Counted from the stretch's first letter, positions 16,849 through 26,058 are shown. The stretch is 36,461 nucleotides of DNA from Bifidobacterium breve (GCA_945860245.1 CAMAPO010000011.1:1-36461); one strand, 5' to 3'. Made by a program: numbers and translations. The notes: generated from the sequence alone by a model not told the origin.

Positions 16849-17910
16849 ATGTGGCGCCGCGCTAAGGCAGATGAGGCTCAAAGCCAGCGCGAACTACCCC
16901 TTTTGCTTATCAACGTCCTTAACCAACTAGATGGAGCCAGCCTAGTTATCGCCCCCGGTGAAGTCGCAATATTTATTGATCCTGAGGCAGAACAACTGGG
17001 AATTCTGCGGGACGGGCGAATTCAAAGTGAAGAATTACTTGCATCGATACGCGTAGTTCGCCGAACAAATGTAAAACAGACCGGAACAATTGAAATTGCA
17101 CGAGGTCCAATTGGTGAAGGAAAGCGCGAAATTACCGTGACTTTAATTCCTTTAACTGAAGGTGAACTCGTCTTAGTTTTACTTCGCGATGAGAGTGAAG
17201 CTCAAAGAGTTCATGATGTGAGGCGTGATTTTGTAGCAAATATTTCACACGAATTGAAAACTCCAATTGGTGCGCTCTCTTTACTCAGCGAAGCAGTGTT
17301 GGGAGCAAAAGATGATTCAGAAGCAGTTTCAAGATTTGCTGCTCGCATGCAGATTGAATCTAAACGACTTACCGACTTAGTCCAAGAGATCATTCAGTTA
17401 TCGCGAGTCCAAGACTCTGATCCGCTTAGAGAACCACAACTACTTTCTTCCGACGACATAATTAAAGAAGCGCTAGATCAATGCCGCACAACCGCTGATT
17501 CGCGACAGATCACACTGACTTTTCAAGATTCTGATGATGGAGCGCTCCTTGGTGATCGCGACCAACTGACTATGGCGATCCATAACTTAATTGAAAACGC
17601 CATAAATTACTCTCCTGCCGAAACAAAGGTTGCCGTTAGCACTTCAATTGAAAATGAAATCATCACTATTTCTGTGGCAGATCAAGGCATTGGTATCCCC
17701 GAGGCAGAAGTCGACCGAATTTTCGAACGCTTCTATCGTGTAGATCCTGCACGATCACGCGAAACTGGCGGTACTGGGCTAGGTCTATCAATCGTTAAAC
17801 ACATCATCACCAAACATGGTGGTGAGATTTCAGTATGGAGTTCGGAAAATGTTGGTAGTACCTTCTCCATTCGCCTTCCAATCCAATCGCAAAACGAGGA
17901 TGACAAATGA
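16849..17910 (+). CDS. senX3: Sensor histidine kinase SenX3/PhoR-type, without membrane segments
   Basis: A 353-residue kinase. The N-terminal part (about 20-120) looks like a PAS domain. The HisKA dimer region carries the phospho-acceptor H134 (ANISHELKTPIGAL), and the ATPase domain has N (NLIENAINYS), G1 (VADQGIGIP), F (IFERFYRVD) and G2 (GTGLGLSIVKHI) boxes. In Actinobacteria the SenX3-RegX3 pair activates phosphate-starvation genes, probably reading the Pst-PhoU state. Mycobacterial SenX3 has N-terminal membrane helices, and here no hydrophobic stretch long enough is present, so the protein is probably cytosolic. The stop overlaps the regX3 start (ATGA, 17907-17910). Pho boxes upstream imply autoregulation. 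Confidence 0.92.
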   Translation: MWRRAKADEAQSQRELPLLLINVLNQLDGASLVIAPGEVAIFIDPEAEQLGILRDGRIQSEELLASIRVVRRTNVKQTGTIEIARGPIGEGKREITVTLIPLTEGELVLVLLRDESEAQRVHDVRRDFVANISHELKTPIGALSLLSEAVLGAKDDSEAVSRFAARMQIESKRLTDLVQEIIQLSRVQDSDPLREPQLLSSDDIIKEALDQCRTTADSRQITLTFQDSDDGALLGDRDQLTMAIHNLIENAINYSPAETKVAVSTSIENEIITISVADQGIGIPEAEVDRIFERFYRVDPARSRETGGTGLGLSIVKHIITKHGGEISVWSSENVGSTFSIRLPIQSQNEDDK

Positions 17911-18593
17911 CAAAAGTACTTATAGTTGAAGATGAGATCTCATTTTCGGATGCCCTTGCCTATCTCTTGAAGAAAGAGAGTTATGAGGTGCAAGTAGCGG
18001 TAAACGGTAAGGAAGCTATCGATTCATTTAACTCATTCTCACCAGATTTGATACTCCTTGATCTAATGATCCCTGAAGTATCCGGCACTGAAGTTTGCCG
18101 GGTCATTCGCTCCACCTCGCAAGTGCCAATAATTATGTTGACTGCAAAAGATTCTGAAATTGATAAGGTCGTTGGGCTAGAACTTGGTGCCGATGATTAT
18201 GTAACAAAGCCATATTCATCGCGCGAACTTCTCGCTCGCATAAAGGCAGTCATGCGTCGCAACTCAACGGATTCTCATCCAGCCGATGATGGCCATGAAT
18301 TGGCAGTGGGCCCAATCCGGATGGACCTTGATAAACATCAAGTAACCGTTAATTCGATCGCAGTTTCCTTTCCGCTAAAGGAATTTGAACTTCTTGAATA
18401 CCTAATGCGCAACAGTGGGCGGGTATTAACCCGAAGTCAATTAATTGATCGTGTGTGGGGCAATGATTACTACGGAGATACCAAGACTTTGGATGTCCAC
18501 ATTAAGCGTCTGCGTGCGAAGATCGAATCCGATCCGGCTAATCCAGCGTTGATTCACACGATTCGTGGACTGGGTTACAAACTCGAGATTTAG
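17907..18593 (+). CDS. regX3: Response regulator RegX3/PhoP-type, OmpR family
   Basis: A 228-residue response regulator. The receiver domain has acidic residues E8-D9, phospho-acceptor D52 (LLDLMIP), the conserved T in IIMLTAKD, and K in VTKPYSSREL. The C-terminal winged helix has the family segments SFPLKEFELLEYLMRNSGRV and TLDVHIKRLRAKIE followed by HTIRGLGYKL. It is the partner of the kinase encoded upstream, overlapping it by 4 bases. It is expected to bind the GTTCACC repeats found before phoU/senX3 and before pstS. The name follows the actinobacterial SenX3-RegX3 pair next to phoU. Confidence 0.94.
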   Translation: MTKVLIVEDEISFSDALAYLLKKESYEVQVAVNGKEAIDSFNSFSPDLILLDLMIPEVSGTEVCRVIRSTSQVPIIMLTAKDSEIDKVVGLELGADDYVTKPYSSRELLARIKAVMRRNSTDSHPADDGHELAVGPIRMDLDKHQVTVNSIAVSFPLKEFELLEYLMRNSGRVLTRSQLIDRVWGNDYYGDTKTLDVHIKRLRAKIESDPANPALIHTIRGLGYKLEI

Positions 18594-18598
18594 GGTTG

Positions 18599-19429
18599 TT
18601 AACCAATTACTCCAGTTGCCAGCGCTACTAAAACCACGGTGCCAAGCCCAATTCGGTAGTAAATAAATGGTGCAAAGCTTCTAGTCATTACAAATTTCAA
18701 TAACCAGGCGATCACGGCGTAACCAATTACAAATGCAGTCGCTGTTGCAACCATTGTCTCAGGGAGGCTAAATGCCTGATCCGTTGCATCAGATCCGATA
18801 GCACCTTTCAGTTCATAAAATCCACTACCGAAGACCGCTGGAAGTGCCAACAAGAATGAGTAACGCAGCGCCGCTTCTCGGCTGTAACCAAGGAAACGAC
18901 CCATCGCGATAGTTGCACCAGATCTTGATACTCCTGGCACCAGTGCTAATGATTGAGCCAACCCATAAAGGGCTCCGTGAACCGGGGTCAGTTGATGTAA
19001 TTCTCTTTCGACTTTTCCATATTTATCTGCAATTCCAAGAATGACACCGAAGATAATCATTACTGATGCGATCAACCAAAGTGAGCGGAAATCATTCCTG
19101 ATCACATCTTGACCCAAATAACCGAGTACAGCAATTGGAAGTGTGCCAACAATTATCAACCATCCCATTCGGGCATCGTTCTTCTCAGAACTTTCCAAGT
19201 GCTTGCGGCTGATCTGATTTAACCAAGCTTTAATAATTCGCAGAATGTCTTTTCTAAAGTAGATCAATACTGCAAGTTCAGTTCCTATTTGTGTAATTGC
19301 CGTAAAGGTTGCACCTGGATCCTGATTGGTGCCAAATATTTCTCCCGCGAAGCGAATATGTGCGCTAGATGAGATTGGCAGAAACTCAGTAAGGCCTTGT
19401 AGCACGCCTAGAAAAATCGCTTCTAACAC
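18599..19429 (-). CDS. uppP: Undecaprenyl-diphosphatase UppP (BacA)
   Basis: A 276-residue polytopic enzyme that dephosphorylates undecaprenyl diphosphate, recycling the lipid carrier for cell-wall synthesis. The two catalytic motifs are present: QGLTEFLPISSSAH near residues 11-24, with the active-site glutamate E15, and PGVSRSGATI near residue 165. Length is normal. The start is placed at GTG (19429). The TTG one codon upstream would leave only 1 base after the Shine-Dalgarno AAGAGGA, while GTG leaves 4-5. The gene converges with regX3, 5 bases apart, with no clear terminator between. Confidence 0.93.
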   Translation of the reverse strand: MLEAIFLGVLQGLTEFLPISSSAHIRFAGEIFGTNQDPGATFTAITQIGTELAVLIYFRKDILRIIKAWLNQISRKHLESSEKNDARMGWLIIVGTLPIAVLGYLGQDVIRNDFRSLWLIASVMIIFGVILGIADKYGKVERELHQLTPVHGALYGLAQSLALVPGVSRSGATIAMGRFLGYSREAALRYSFLLALPAVFGSGFYELKGAIGSDATDQAFSLPETMVATATAFVIGYAVIAWLLKFVMTRSFAPFIYYRIGLGTVVLVALATGVIG

Positions 19430-19586
19430 CAATTCCTCTTTCTAAGTAGCACCCTCTTTAATGTGAAAAGAATAGCGAATACACTAGGCAGATGCTGGTA
19501 CGCCCCAGAGACTGGTTTAGGGGGCGAAAATTAAAATAGATTCTAAGAGCGCAACTGCGGGCGTGTGGCTTCTACAGTAAGTAAAC

Positions 19587-20093
19587 CTAAGACTCTGTAT
19601 CAATCTCGAAGGCCCAGAGGTCTAATTCATCAAGGTCGACTGGCGTAAACCCTTTCGCTTCTAAAGCAGAAGCAATCTGAGCGCGATGTTCGGTGGCGTG
19701 ATGGATTGATTGTGACAATATTGTCGAGCGCCACCTTTTTACTAATTTATCTTCGGCATTTACGAATTCAATTTGAATATCATCTAATTTCACGCAATCT
19801 GAGAGAGCCTTATCCACAATCACTGCTTGTTCCTTAAGCCGAGCAAGGTCTGATAACCCCTTCACTTCATCAATGCAAGGATCTCCTGGCTGTGTTAGCG
19901 CTGGCATCCCACCTATGCGGAATGCATAGTGATCACCTGAATCAACTATGTGATAAATAATTTCTGCAACGTGCCATTCTGGATTAGTTGCATATGCCTT
20001 TAGGGATTCTTCAGGGAGAGATTGCAAGTGTTCGATTGTCTTCTGATTTGCCCAAGCCATATGAGCTAGCAGCCGATCAAGTGCAATTGTCAT
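19587..20093 (-). CDS. DinB-like (DinB/YfiT superfamily) protein
   Basis: A 168-residue four-helix-bundle protein. The putative metal triad is H48 (EIIYHIVDSGDHY) with H132 and H136 (SIHHATEHRAQIASAL), the usual DinB arrangement of one histidine on helix 2 and H-x3-H on a later helix. The superfamily includes thiol S-transferases that use mycothiol or bacillithiol, and actinobacterial members are often mycothiol-dependent, but the reaction here is unknown. It starts 6 bases after the stop of the DUF885 gene on the same strand, so both are probably on one transcript. Confidence 0.8.
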   Translation of the reverse strand: MTIALDRLLAHMAWANQKTIEHLQSLPEESLKAYATNPEWHVAEIIYHIVDSGDHYAFRIGGMPALTQPGDPCIDEVKGLSDLARLKEQAVIVDKALSDCVKLDDIQIEFVNAEDKLVKRWRSTILSQSIHHATEHRAQIASALEAKGFTPVDLDELDLWAFEIDTES

Positions 20094-20099
20094 TTTTAA

Positions 20100-21749
20100 T
20101 TAATTTCCATTCCAAGATTCGATTTCGGTCGCAAATGGATCAAGTCCCATTGGGCCAATCTTGAGCGCATAAGTATGGAATTTCTTTAATGAGAAAGCTG
20201 CACCAAGTCGCACTTTTGCATCTTCACGCGCTTTCATCCATACACGTTCTCCCACTTTGTAAGAGATTGCTTGGCCTGGCCATCCGAGATAGCGATCTGT
20301 TTCGCTACGTGAATGATCTTCATCAAGGAGAGCTTGCTCATTTAGCAGCTTGCGTGCTGACTCTGCGTTCCAAACATTTCCTTCGAAATCTGTAAATCCA
20401 AGGTGTATTCCGATGTCTACAACTATCCGTGCAGCACGTAGAGCCTGGGCAGATAAATAGCCCATTTCAATTCCTGGTTCATCAAAGGCTCCAAGTTCAT
20501 TCATGAAGCGTTCAGCATACAAAGCCCAACCTTCACTATAACCGCTGATCCAAGTGCCGTTAATTTGAAAACGTGACAAACGATCCTTCTCAATTGCAAC
20601 GGTTGCAATTTGCAAGTGATGGCCCGGAACCGCTTCGTGATACCAAGTAGAAACTAAATGCCACGTGCTGACTTGATCTTTGCCCAACATTGGAATCCAA
20701 GTTGTTCCGGGGCGAGATAAATCTTCTGAAGGTGAGTTGTAATAAGCAGCCGATGCGCTGCCTTCGGGTGCAAGTCGGGCTTCACACACTTTGATGCGAT
20801 CATCTATTTCAAAATATTCGCCATCCATGCGTTCAATAGCCGCATCTGTAAAATCTTGCAAATACTTAATTACATTATCGGCACCCTTAATTACATACTT
20901 AGGATCATGATCTAGGTGATCAGCGACTTCGCGAAGCGTCTTTGCGCCAGGCTTAATTAACTCGGCAATCTCCCACATGCGCTTGTTTATCGCTTTCAGA
21001 TCAGCAATTCCCCATTCGTATGTGGCGCGCAGATCTAGCTTTGCTCCAGTGAAATACCTTGCCCACACCGCATAGCGGTCAGATCCAACAGCATCGCTAG
21101 GTGTTGCAATTGGTAGATATTCATTTTTGAGAAACGCTACAGTTTCAGCGGCTGCTTTCTCTGCTAATTTTGCATTTGCGTGGATTGCAGGATATTTACC
21201 GGCTGGATCAAAATTCTTGCACATCGCGCTAAATCCACCATTTGCATAACCTTCTAGCTGAGCCATAACTCCACGAACTTGTCGTTGCGCAGTTGTTTTG
21301 CCGCTCTTTGCAATCTCCATAATCGCACCAGTCCAAGACTTATACGAAGCTCCTACTGCAGCCAGACGCTTGGCAATGTTGTCAAAGTCTTGATCACTCG
21401 CTTTTGGCATCAATTCAAATATCGAACGAATATCTGATGGTGGAGAAGTCACTACATTCCATAGGACAAAAGACTCTTGGCTCTCATGTAATGCTAGTGA
21501 GGATTCGAGACGCTCCTGCATAACGGTCTGTGCAATGCGATCAATGTCATCTATTGGTTTCAGTGCAATTAACTTTGCCAATGTCACCCGGGTGAGATTT
21601 GCAAATTTCTGAGCACCGGCAATTGAAAAGTCATCGAGCTTGTCTTGATTTAATCCATTGCCCAGAAAGGTAGAGCCCATGGGGCTAAAAGCGGCTTCAT
21701 CATCGATGTACTGATGGCTGAGTTCGAATATCGGAGATCTGAATATCAT
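20100..21749 (-). CDS. DUF885 family protein, putative zinc peptidase
   Basis: A 549-residue member of the DUF885 family, which is distantly related to gluzincin peptidases. The signature TWYHEAVPGHHLQIA contains H371-E372-x4-H377, an H-E-x4-H variant of the zinc motif characteristic of this family, and a downstream YSEGWALYAERFMNELG helix supplies the likely third ligand and catalytic glutamate. No signal peptide is evident, so it is probably cytosolic. Substrates of the family are not established and peptide hydrolysis is presumed from the fold. The ATG lies 6 bases after TATGAA, a weak -10-like hexamer. It is divergent from an MFS transporter gene. Confidence 0.85.
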   Translation of the reverse strand: MIFRSPIFELSHQYIDDEAAFSPMGSTFLGNGLNQDKLDDFSIAGAQKFANLTRVTLAKLIALKPIDDIDRIAQTVMQERLESSLALHESQESFVLWNVVTSPPSDIRSIFELMPKASDQDFDNIAKRLAAVGASYKSWTGAIMEIAKSGKTTAQRQVRGVMAQLEGYANGGFSAMCKNFDPAGKYPAIHANAKLAEKAAAETVAFLKNEYLPIATPSDAVGSDRYAVWARYFTGAKLDLRATYEWGIADLKAINKRMWEIAELIKPGAKTLREVADHLDHDPKYVIKGADNVIKYLQDFTDAAIERMDGEYFEIDDRIKVCEARLAPEGSASAAYYNSPSEDLSRPGTTWIPMLGKDQVSTWHLVSTWYHEAVPGHHLQIATVAIEKDRLSRFQINGTWISGYSEGWALYAERFMNELGAFDEPGIEMGYLSAQALRAARIVVDIGIHLGFTDFEGNVWNAESARKLLNEQALLDEDHSRSETDRYLGWPGQAISYKVGERVWMKAREDAKVRLGAAFSLKKFHTYALKIGPMGLDPFATEIESWNGN

Positions 21750-21786
21750 AGGAGATTCATATCAACGCTTCGCACATTTGTCGACC

Positions 21787-21815
21787 TTGGGCAAAGATGC
21801 CTTGTGCAGTAAAGT
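21787..21815 (+). promoter_or_regulatory. Promoter of the MFS transporter gene
   Basis: TTGGGC at 21787-21792, a 17-bp spacer, then TAAAGT at 21810-21815, followed by 7 bases and the ATG at 21823. This argues for a leaderless start at the ATG rather than the TTG at 21778, which would lie upstream of the promoter. Confidence 0.5.
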
Positions 21816-21822
21816 TCTTTTC

Positions 21823-23022
21823 ATGGGTCCAGCGTTTAATCGAATTTGGGCCTCAAGTATAGTTTCAAACCTTTCTGATGGTGTGATGCTCGCGGCAGTA
21901 CCTCTGCTGGCGATCTCCTTAACTGACAGTCCAGTTTTGATTGCAGCAATTGGTGCAATGGTCATGCTGCCTTGGCTGCTTTTTGCGATACCAATTGGTG
22001 TGATGGTTGATCGCGTAGACCGGCGATATATCTTGGCCGGATCTAATGCGATCCGAAGTGCCGTAGTTGGTGTGTTAGCCCTGCTTATTGCAATTGACTT
22101 TGTAACTATCTTTTGGCTATTAGCGGCTGCATTCATTATCGGCGTCTGCGAAGTCGCTGCCGACACAACCGCGCAATCTCTGATCCCTCAAATTCTAGAG
22201 GCGAAAGATTTTGAGAAGGGTAACTCCAGACTCCAGATTTCAGAGACCATTATTCAGGGCTTTATTGGCGCTCCAATAAGTGGCTTTATTTATGCACTAG
22301 CGATCTACTTGCCGTTCTTCATTAATAGTTTAGGTTTTGCTATTTCTGCGCTCTTTGCCTTTTCAATTCCAATTAAGTATTTACAAGATGTTCGTAAAGA
22401 AGATGAAGAGAAAATCGAAAGACATTTCGTTGCTGAAATGAAATTTGGTATCACATACTTATTTAATCAAAAAACGCTACGACGATTAGTTATTACGACC
22501 GCAACCATTGGCTTCTGTTACTCAATGGGCTCGGCAACCATGGTTCTATTTATTATTAAAGAGTTGGGATTACCCGAGCGATACTTTGGGGTTATCCTGG
22601 CAATTGAAGGACTAGGAGCTCTTACGGGAGCACTAGTTGCCTCGCGAATGTCCAGTAAGTTTGGTCGAAGTGAAGTTATGACTTTTGCGATAGTTGCGAG
22701 TTCGGCAGTCTTACTCATCCAAGGATTCTCACCAAATATCTACTTTTTTGTTGCAGTGGGAACGTTTGGTGGATTTGTGTTATCACAGTGGAACATTTTA
22801 TTGATGGCGACTTATCAAACAGTAATTCCAAATGAACTATACGGTCGCATCCACGGAACTCGCCGAACCTTGGTATGGGGAACAATGCCAATCGGTTCAT
22901 TGTTGGGCGGGGTCTTAGCGCACTTTAGTCTGCGACTGCCTATGTACGTGGGTGGGGTTTTCGCCACCCTAATCGCCATTGTCTCGATCAGTTTTCTACT
23001 AAACATTGAGAAAAATTCTTGA
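21823..23022 (+). CDS. MFS transporter, EntS-like
   Basis: A 399-residue major facilitator with about 12 membrane segments. The loop 2-3 motif A appears as GVMVDRVDRRYILAGSN, and the sequence FNRIWASSIVSNLSDGVMLAAVPLLA is the typical opening of the EntS/Enterobactin-exporter-like MFS branch, widespread in Actinobacteria as putative drug or metabolite exporters. The substrate cannot be predicted. I choose the ATG at 21823 because a -35/-10 pair with 17-bp spacing lies just before it. Starting at TTG 21778 would add 15 residues with no family resemblance. It is divergent from the DUF885 gene, 73 bp apart. Confidence 0.85.
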   Translation: MGPAFNRIWASSIVSNLSDGVMLAAVPLLAISLTDSPVLIAAIGAMVMLPWLLFAIPIGVMVDRVDRRYILAGSNAIRSAVVGVLALLIAIDFVTIFWLLAAAFIIGVCEVAADTTAQSLIPQILEAKDFEKGNSRLQISETIIQGFIGAPISGFIYALAIYLPFFINSLGFAISALFAFSIPIKYLQDVRKEDEEKIERHFVAEMKFGITYLFNQKTLRRLVITTATIGFCYSMGSATMVLFIIKELGLPERYFGVILAIEGLGALTGALVASRMSSKFGRSEVMTFAIVASSAVLLIQGFSPNIYFFVAVGTFGGFVLSQWNILLMATYQTVIPNELYGRIHGTRRTLVWGTMPIGSLLGGVLAHFSLRLPMYVGGVFATLIAIVSISFLLNIEKNS

Positions 23023-23101
23023 TCGGATAGCGCTTTATAAACGCGCAAAAATCACCCGCAAATTTGATTTTTTAAGGCTATCCCAAAAGCCAGATTTGAA
23101 A

Positions 23102-23107
23102 TAAGGT
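23102..23107 (+). promoter_or_regulatory. Candidate -10 of tldD (leaderless)
   Basis: TAAGGT, 6 bases, then GTG at 23114. The AAGG could instead act as a Shine-Dalgarno sequence for the same start. Confidence 0.35.
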
Positions 23108-23113
23108 TGGGGC

Positions 23114-24616
23114 GTGAATAAAAATGTAGATTCAGATTTTCTAGCCCTTCCTCTCGCAGCCGTTAGCGATGCTGCGATAAGCACAGCAAAAGACGAGGGT
23201 GCATCGCACGTTGATGTTCGAATCGAGCGCACACGTAGCGGGTTGCTCTCCTTGCGTGATGCTCGCCCCGAAACTCAAAGTGATGAGACAGTTGCTGGCG
23301 TAGGTGTGCGCGTCATAGTTAATGGCGCTTGGGGCTTTGCCTCATCTCCTGAGATTTCGGTCGATGTAGCAAAAAAGCTAGCTTTGACCGCAGTCGCTAT
23401 GGCTAAAACTTCAAAGCCCTTGTCAACAGAATTAGTTTCACTCGTTACTGAGCCCGTGTATGCAAATCAAACTTGGGTATCAGATTATGAAATTGATCCA
23501 TTTACAGTTTCCGATGCTGAGAAGAAAGATCGTCTGACTGACTTGAGTAATCGCTTACTTAAGAGTGCTGGGGTCAATCACACATCTGCGCAAACTATGT
23601 TTGTCAAAGAACAAAAGCATTACGTGGATTCTTATGGCACCAGCACTACACAACAGCGCGTACGCATACAAACTCAAATTGAAGCAATTTCAGTTGGAGA
23701 ACATGGTTTTGAATCCATGCGCACGCTGGCACAACCTGCTGGCTATGGCTGGGAGTGGATGGGAAATAAACATTGGGATTGGGAGACAGAAATAGCCGAA
23801 TTGCCTGCTTTATTAGCTGAGAAAGTTGCAGCGCCATCAGTTGAACCAGGTAGATATGATGTATTAATCCACCCATCAAATTTGTGGCTAACTATTCATG
23901 AGTCGATTGGCCACGCAACCGAATTAGACCGCGCGATTGGATATGAGGCCAATTACGCTGGAACCTCTTTCGCTACGCCAGATAAGTTAAATAAACTCCA
24001 ATACGGTTCGAAGTTAATGAACGTGACTGGAGATCGCAGCACTTCTCACGGCCTAAGCACGGTCGGATTTGATGATGAGGGGGTTGCAGCTCAGCGTTGG
24101 GACATTATTAAAGACGGAATACTCGTCGGGTATCAATTAGACCGCCGCATTGCAGCAAGAGTAAACGGTGATCGCAGCAATGGATGCGCCTTTGCTGATT
24201 CTCCCGGGCATGTTCCAATTCAGCGCATGCCCAATGTCTCATTGCAACCGAATCCAACTGGTCCAACGTATGAGCAGATGGTTTCATCTATGGAAAATGG
24301 AATCATTATCAAGGGTGACAATTCTTGGTCTATTGATATGCAGCGATACAATTTTCAATTTACTGGTCAACAATTCCACCGAGTTAAAAATGGCAAGATT
24401 GTCGGTCAATTGAAAGATGTTGCATATCAAGCAACAACAACAGATTTCTGGGGTTCCATGAAAGTAGTTGGCGGTCCTTCAACTTATGTTCTTGGTGGCG
24501 CATTTAATTGCGGTAAAGCCCAACCGGGTCAGGTTGCAGCAGTAAGCCACGGTTGCCCATCGGCGATCTTCGACAAAGTAAATATTCTAAATACTGTTGC
24601 GGAGGCTGGAAAATGA
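23114..24616 (+). CDS. tldD: TldD/PmbA family metallopeptidase, TldD subunit
   Basis: A 500-residue protein of the TldD/PmbA (TldE) family. The zinc-binding motif H262-E263-x3-H267 (HESIGHATELDRA) is present, which marks the catalytic TldD subunit. In E. coli the TldD-TldE heterodimer is a cytosolic protease that trims unfolded peptides, processes microcin B17 and degrades CcdA. C-terminal GG-rich segments (VVGGPSTYVLGGAFNCGKAQPGQ) are typical. The gene overlaps the next one by ATGA (24613-24616), consistent with a stoichiometric complex. Natural substrates here are unknown, and no peptide-natural-product genes are seen nearby. Confidence 0.92.
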   Translation: MNKNVDSDFLALPLAAVSDAAISTAKDEGASHVDVRIERTRSGLLSLRDARPETQSDETVAGVGVRVIVNGAWGFASSPEISVDVAKKLALTAVAMAKTSKPLSTELVSLVTEPVYANQTWVSDYEIDPFTVSDAEKKDRLTDLSNRLLKSAGVNHTSAQTMFVKEQKHYVDSYGTSTTQQRVRIQTQIEAISVGEHGFESMRTLAQPAGYGWEWMGNKHWDWETEIAELPALLAEKVAAPSVEPGRYDVLIHPSNLWLTIHESIGHATELDRAIGYEANYAGTSFATPDKLNKLQYGSKLMNVTGDRSTSHGLSTVGFDDEGVAAQRWDIIKDGILVGYQLDRRIAARVNGDRSNGCAFADSPGHVPIQRMPNVSLQPNPTGPTYEQMVSSMENGIIIKGDNSWSIDMQRYNFQFTGQQFHRVKNGKIVGQLKDVAYQATTTDFWGSMKVVGGPSTYVLGGAFNCGKAQPGQVAAVSHGCPSAIFDKVNILNTVAEAGK

Positions 24617-25995
24617 TTTCTGCCCAAGATCTGATTGAAAAGATTACTTCCGCGGCCACCTGTGATGACTGCATTGTTGTAGTACGTGATAAAACTCAAG
24701 CCAACCTTCGTTGGGCCGGCACCACGCTTACAACGAATGGCGTTATCCAAGAGCGCAGCGTTACCGTTATTGCTTTTATTTCCGTCAACGGTGGAATGGC
24801 ATCTGGTGGTGTAACCCGCACCGATGTCTCACTCTCTGATGTACCGGCGCTACTTGAAGCAGCCATTTCGGCAGCCAAAGCTGCTGGCCCCGCAGATGAT
24901 TACGCACCACTAGCAACAAGCGTTTCAATTGGTAACTGGTCTGCGGCCCACGTTCCCACTGGTCCCGAAGTATTTGCAAAATTTGCACCCGCACTTGGCG
25001 ATATGTTCTCCCGCGCTGTATCTGACAAAATCGAACTCTTTGGATATTCCGAGCACACAAATGAGACAACTTGGGTTGGCTCAAAGGGCGGTCTACGTTT
25101 ACGTAAAGATTCACCAGTTGGTCGAGTAGAAATGAACGGAAAATCCCATGATCGCTCTCGTACTACTTGGGCTGGCGTTGAAACTCGTGACTTTACTGAT
25201 GTATCAGTTGCAGATCTCGATGCGCAGATTCGTCAACGTTTAACTTGGCAAGGTACCAAAGTGGATCTGCCCGCTGGACGCTACGACACAATCTTTCCTT
25301 CGGGCTCCGTCGCAGATATTTTCACATACATGACGTGGGTATCAACTGCCCGCGATGCGCATGAAGGTCAATCTGTATTTTCTAAAAAGGGTGGCGGAAC
25401 TCGCATTGGTGAAAAGCTCGCAAATGTTTCACTGCAGTTCTTTAGTGATCCAGATTTCAAGCAACTTCCGGCGGCTAACTTTGTTGCAACAGCTGTAAGC
25501 TCACCATTTTCTTCAGTTTTTGATAATGGTCAATCGATTAAGCGTGTTAATTGGCTCAAAGACGGCGTGCTGCAATCCCTGATTCAGACCCGTGCATCGG
25601 CAAAGCTAACTAATCTAGATTTCACGCCGCTGGGCGAGAACCTAATTATGAGCGTAGATGGAGCAAGTGGTTCCCTTGAAGATCTAGTTAAGAAAGTTGA
25701 TAACGGACTGCTTCTTACAACGCTTTGGTATATCCGGTTGGTTGATCCAAACTCATTACTCCTCACTGGCTTAACTCGCGATGGTGTTTATCACGTCAAG
25801 GGCGGCGAAGTTGTTGGTGCGACTAATAATTTCCGCTGGAATGACTCACCTGTTTCAGCCCTGTCTCGCATAGCGCATGCTGGTGCGACAGAATGGACTC
25901 AACCACGTGAATGGGCGGGCGATATGTCTAATTTGGCTATGCCTCCACTAGTCATAAAAGATTTCAACATGTCAACGGTGAGCCCAGGAAGTTAG
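24613..25995 (+). CDS. tldE: TldD/PmbA family protein, TldE-like partner
   Basis: A 460-residue partner of TldD. It shares the family fold but lacks an HExxxH motif, as expected for the non-catalytic TldE/PmbA subunit (the corresponding region reads FTYMTWVSTARDAHEG). The start is the ATG at 24613, overlapping the tldD stop, with GGAGG seven bases upstream. A longer frame from 24553 runs back into tldD and is not needed. It should form a heterodimer with the upstream product and complete the peptidase chamber. A 15-bp palindrome starts at the stop codon. Confidence 0.9.
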   Translation: MISAQDLIEKITSAATCDDCIVVVRDKTQANLRWAGTTLTTNGVIQERSVTVIAFISVNGGMASGGVTRTDVSLSDVPALLEAAISAAKAAGPADDYAPLATSVSIGNWSAAHVPTGPEVFAKFAPALGDMFSRAVSDKIELFGYSEHTNETTWVGSKGGLRLRKDSPVGRVEMNGKSHDRSRTTWAGVETRDFTDVSVADLDAQIRQRLTWQGTKVDLPAGRYDTIFPSGSVADIFTYMTWVSTARDAHEGQSVFSKKGGGTRIGEKLANVSLQFFSDPDFKQLPAANFVATAVSSPFSSVFDNGQSIKRVNWLKDGVLQSLIQTRASAKLTNLDFTPLGENLIMSVDGASGSLEDLVKKVDNGLLLTTLWYIRLVDPNSLLLTGLTRDGVYHVKGGEVVGATNNFRWNDSPVSALSRIAHAGATEWTQPREWAGDMSNLAMPPLVIKDFNMSTVSPGS

Positions 25996-26030
25996 ACTGC
26001 TGAGCAGTCAAAGAAAGAGTCTCCTCTTTC
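25995..26030. promoter_or_regulatory. Two adjacent inverted repeats before the DUF305 gene
   Basis: GACTGCT-G-AGCAGTC at 25995-26009 is a perfect palindrome, followed by GAAAGAG-TCTC-CTCTTTC at 26013-26030, a 7-bp stem with a 4-base loop. Neither is followed by a T-run. They may be an operator or an mRNA-stabilising end of tldE. Confidence 0.35.
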
Positions 26031-26046
26031 AGCCCGCTACTAGAGA

Positions 26047-26052
26047 GATAGT
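26047..26052 (+). promoter_or_regulatory. Candidate -10 of the DUF305 gene (leaderless)
   Basis: GATAGT, 6 bases, then the ATG at 26059. Four of six bases match TATAAT. Confidence 0.35.
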
Positions 26053-26058
26053 CAGAAA

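Noticed and set aside
19433-19586. Terminator or small RNA between uppP and the DinB-like gene
   Set aside because: CGCCCC (19501-19506) and GGGGCG (19521-19526) can pair, but no U-run follows on either strand in the correct position. It probably holds the uppP promoter, but I could not place a convincing one.
23026-23046. Inverted repeat GCGC...GCGC around TTTATAAA after the MFS gene
   Set aside because: The central T-C mismatch and absence of a U-run make it a weak structure. It may be chance.
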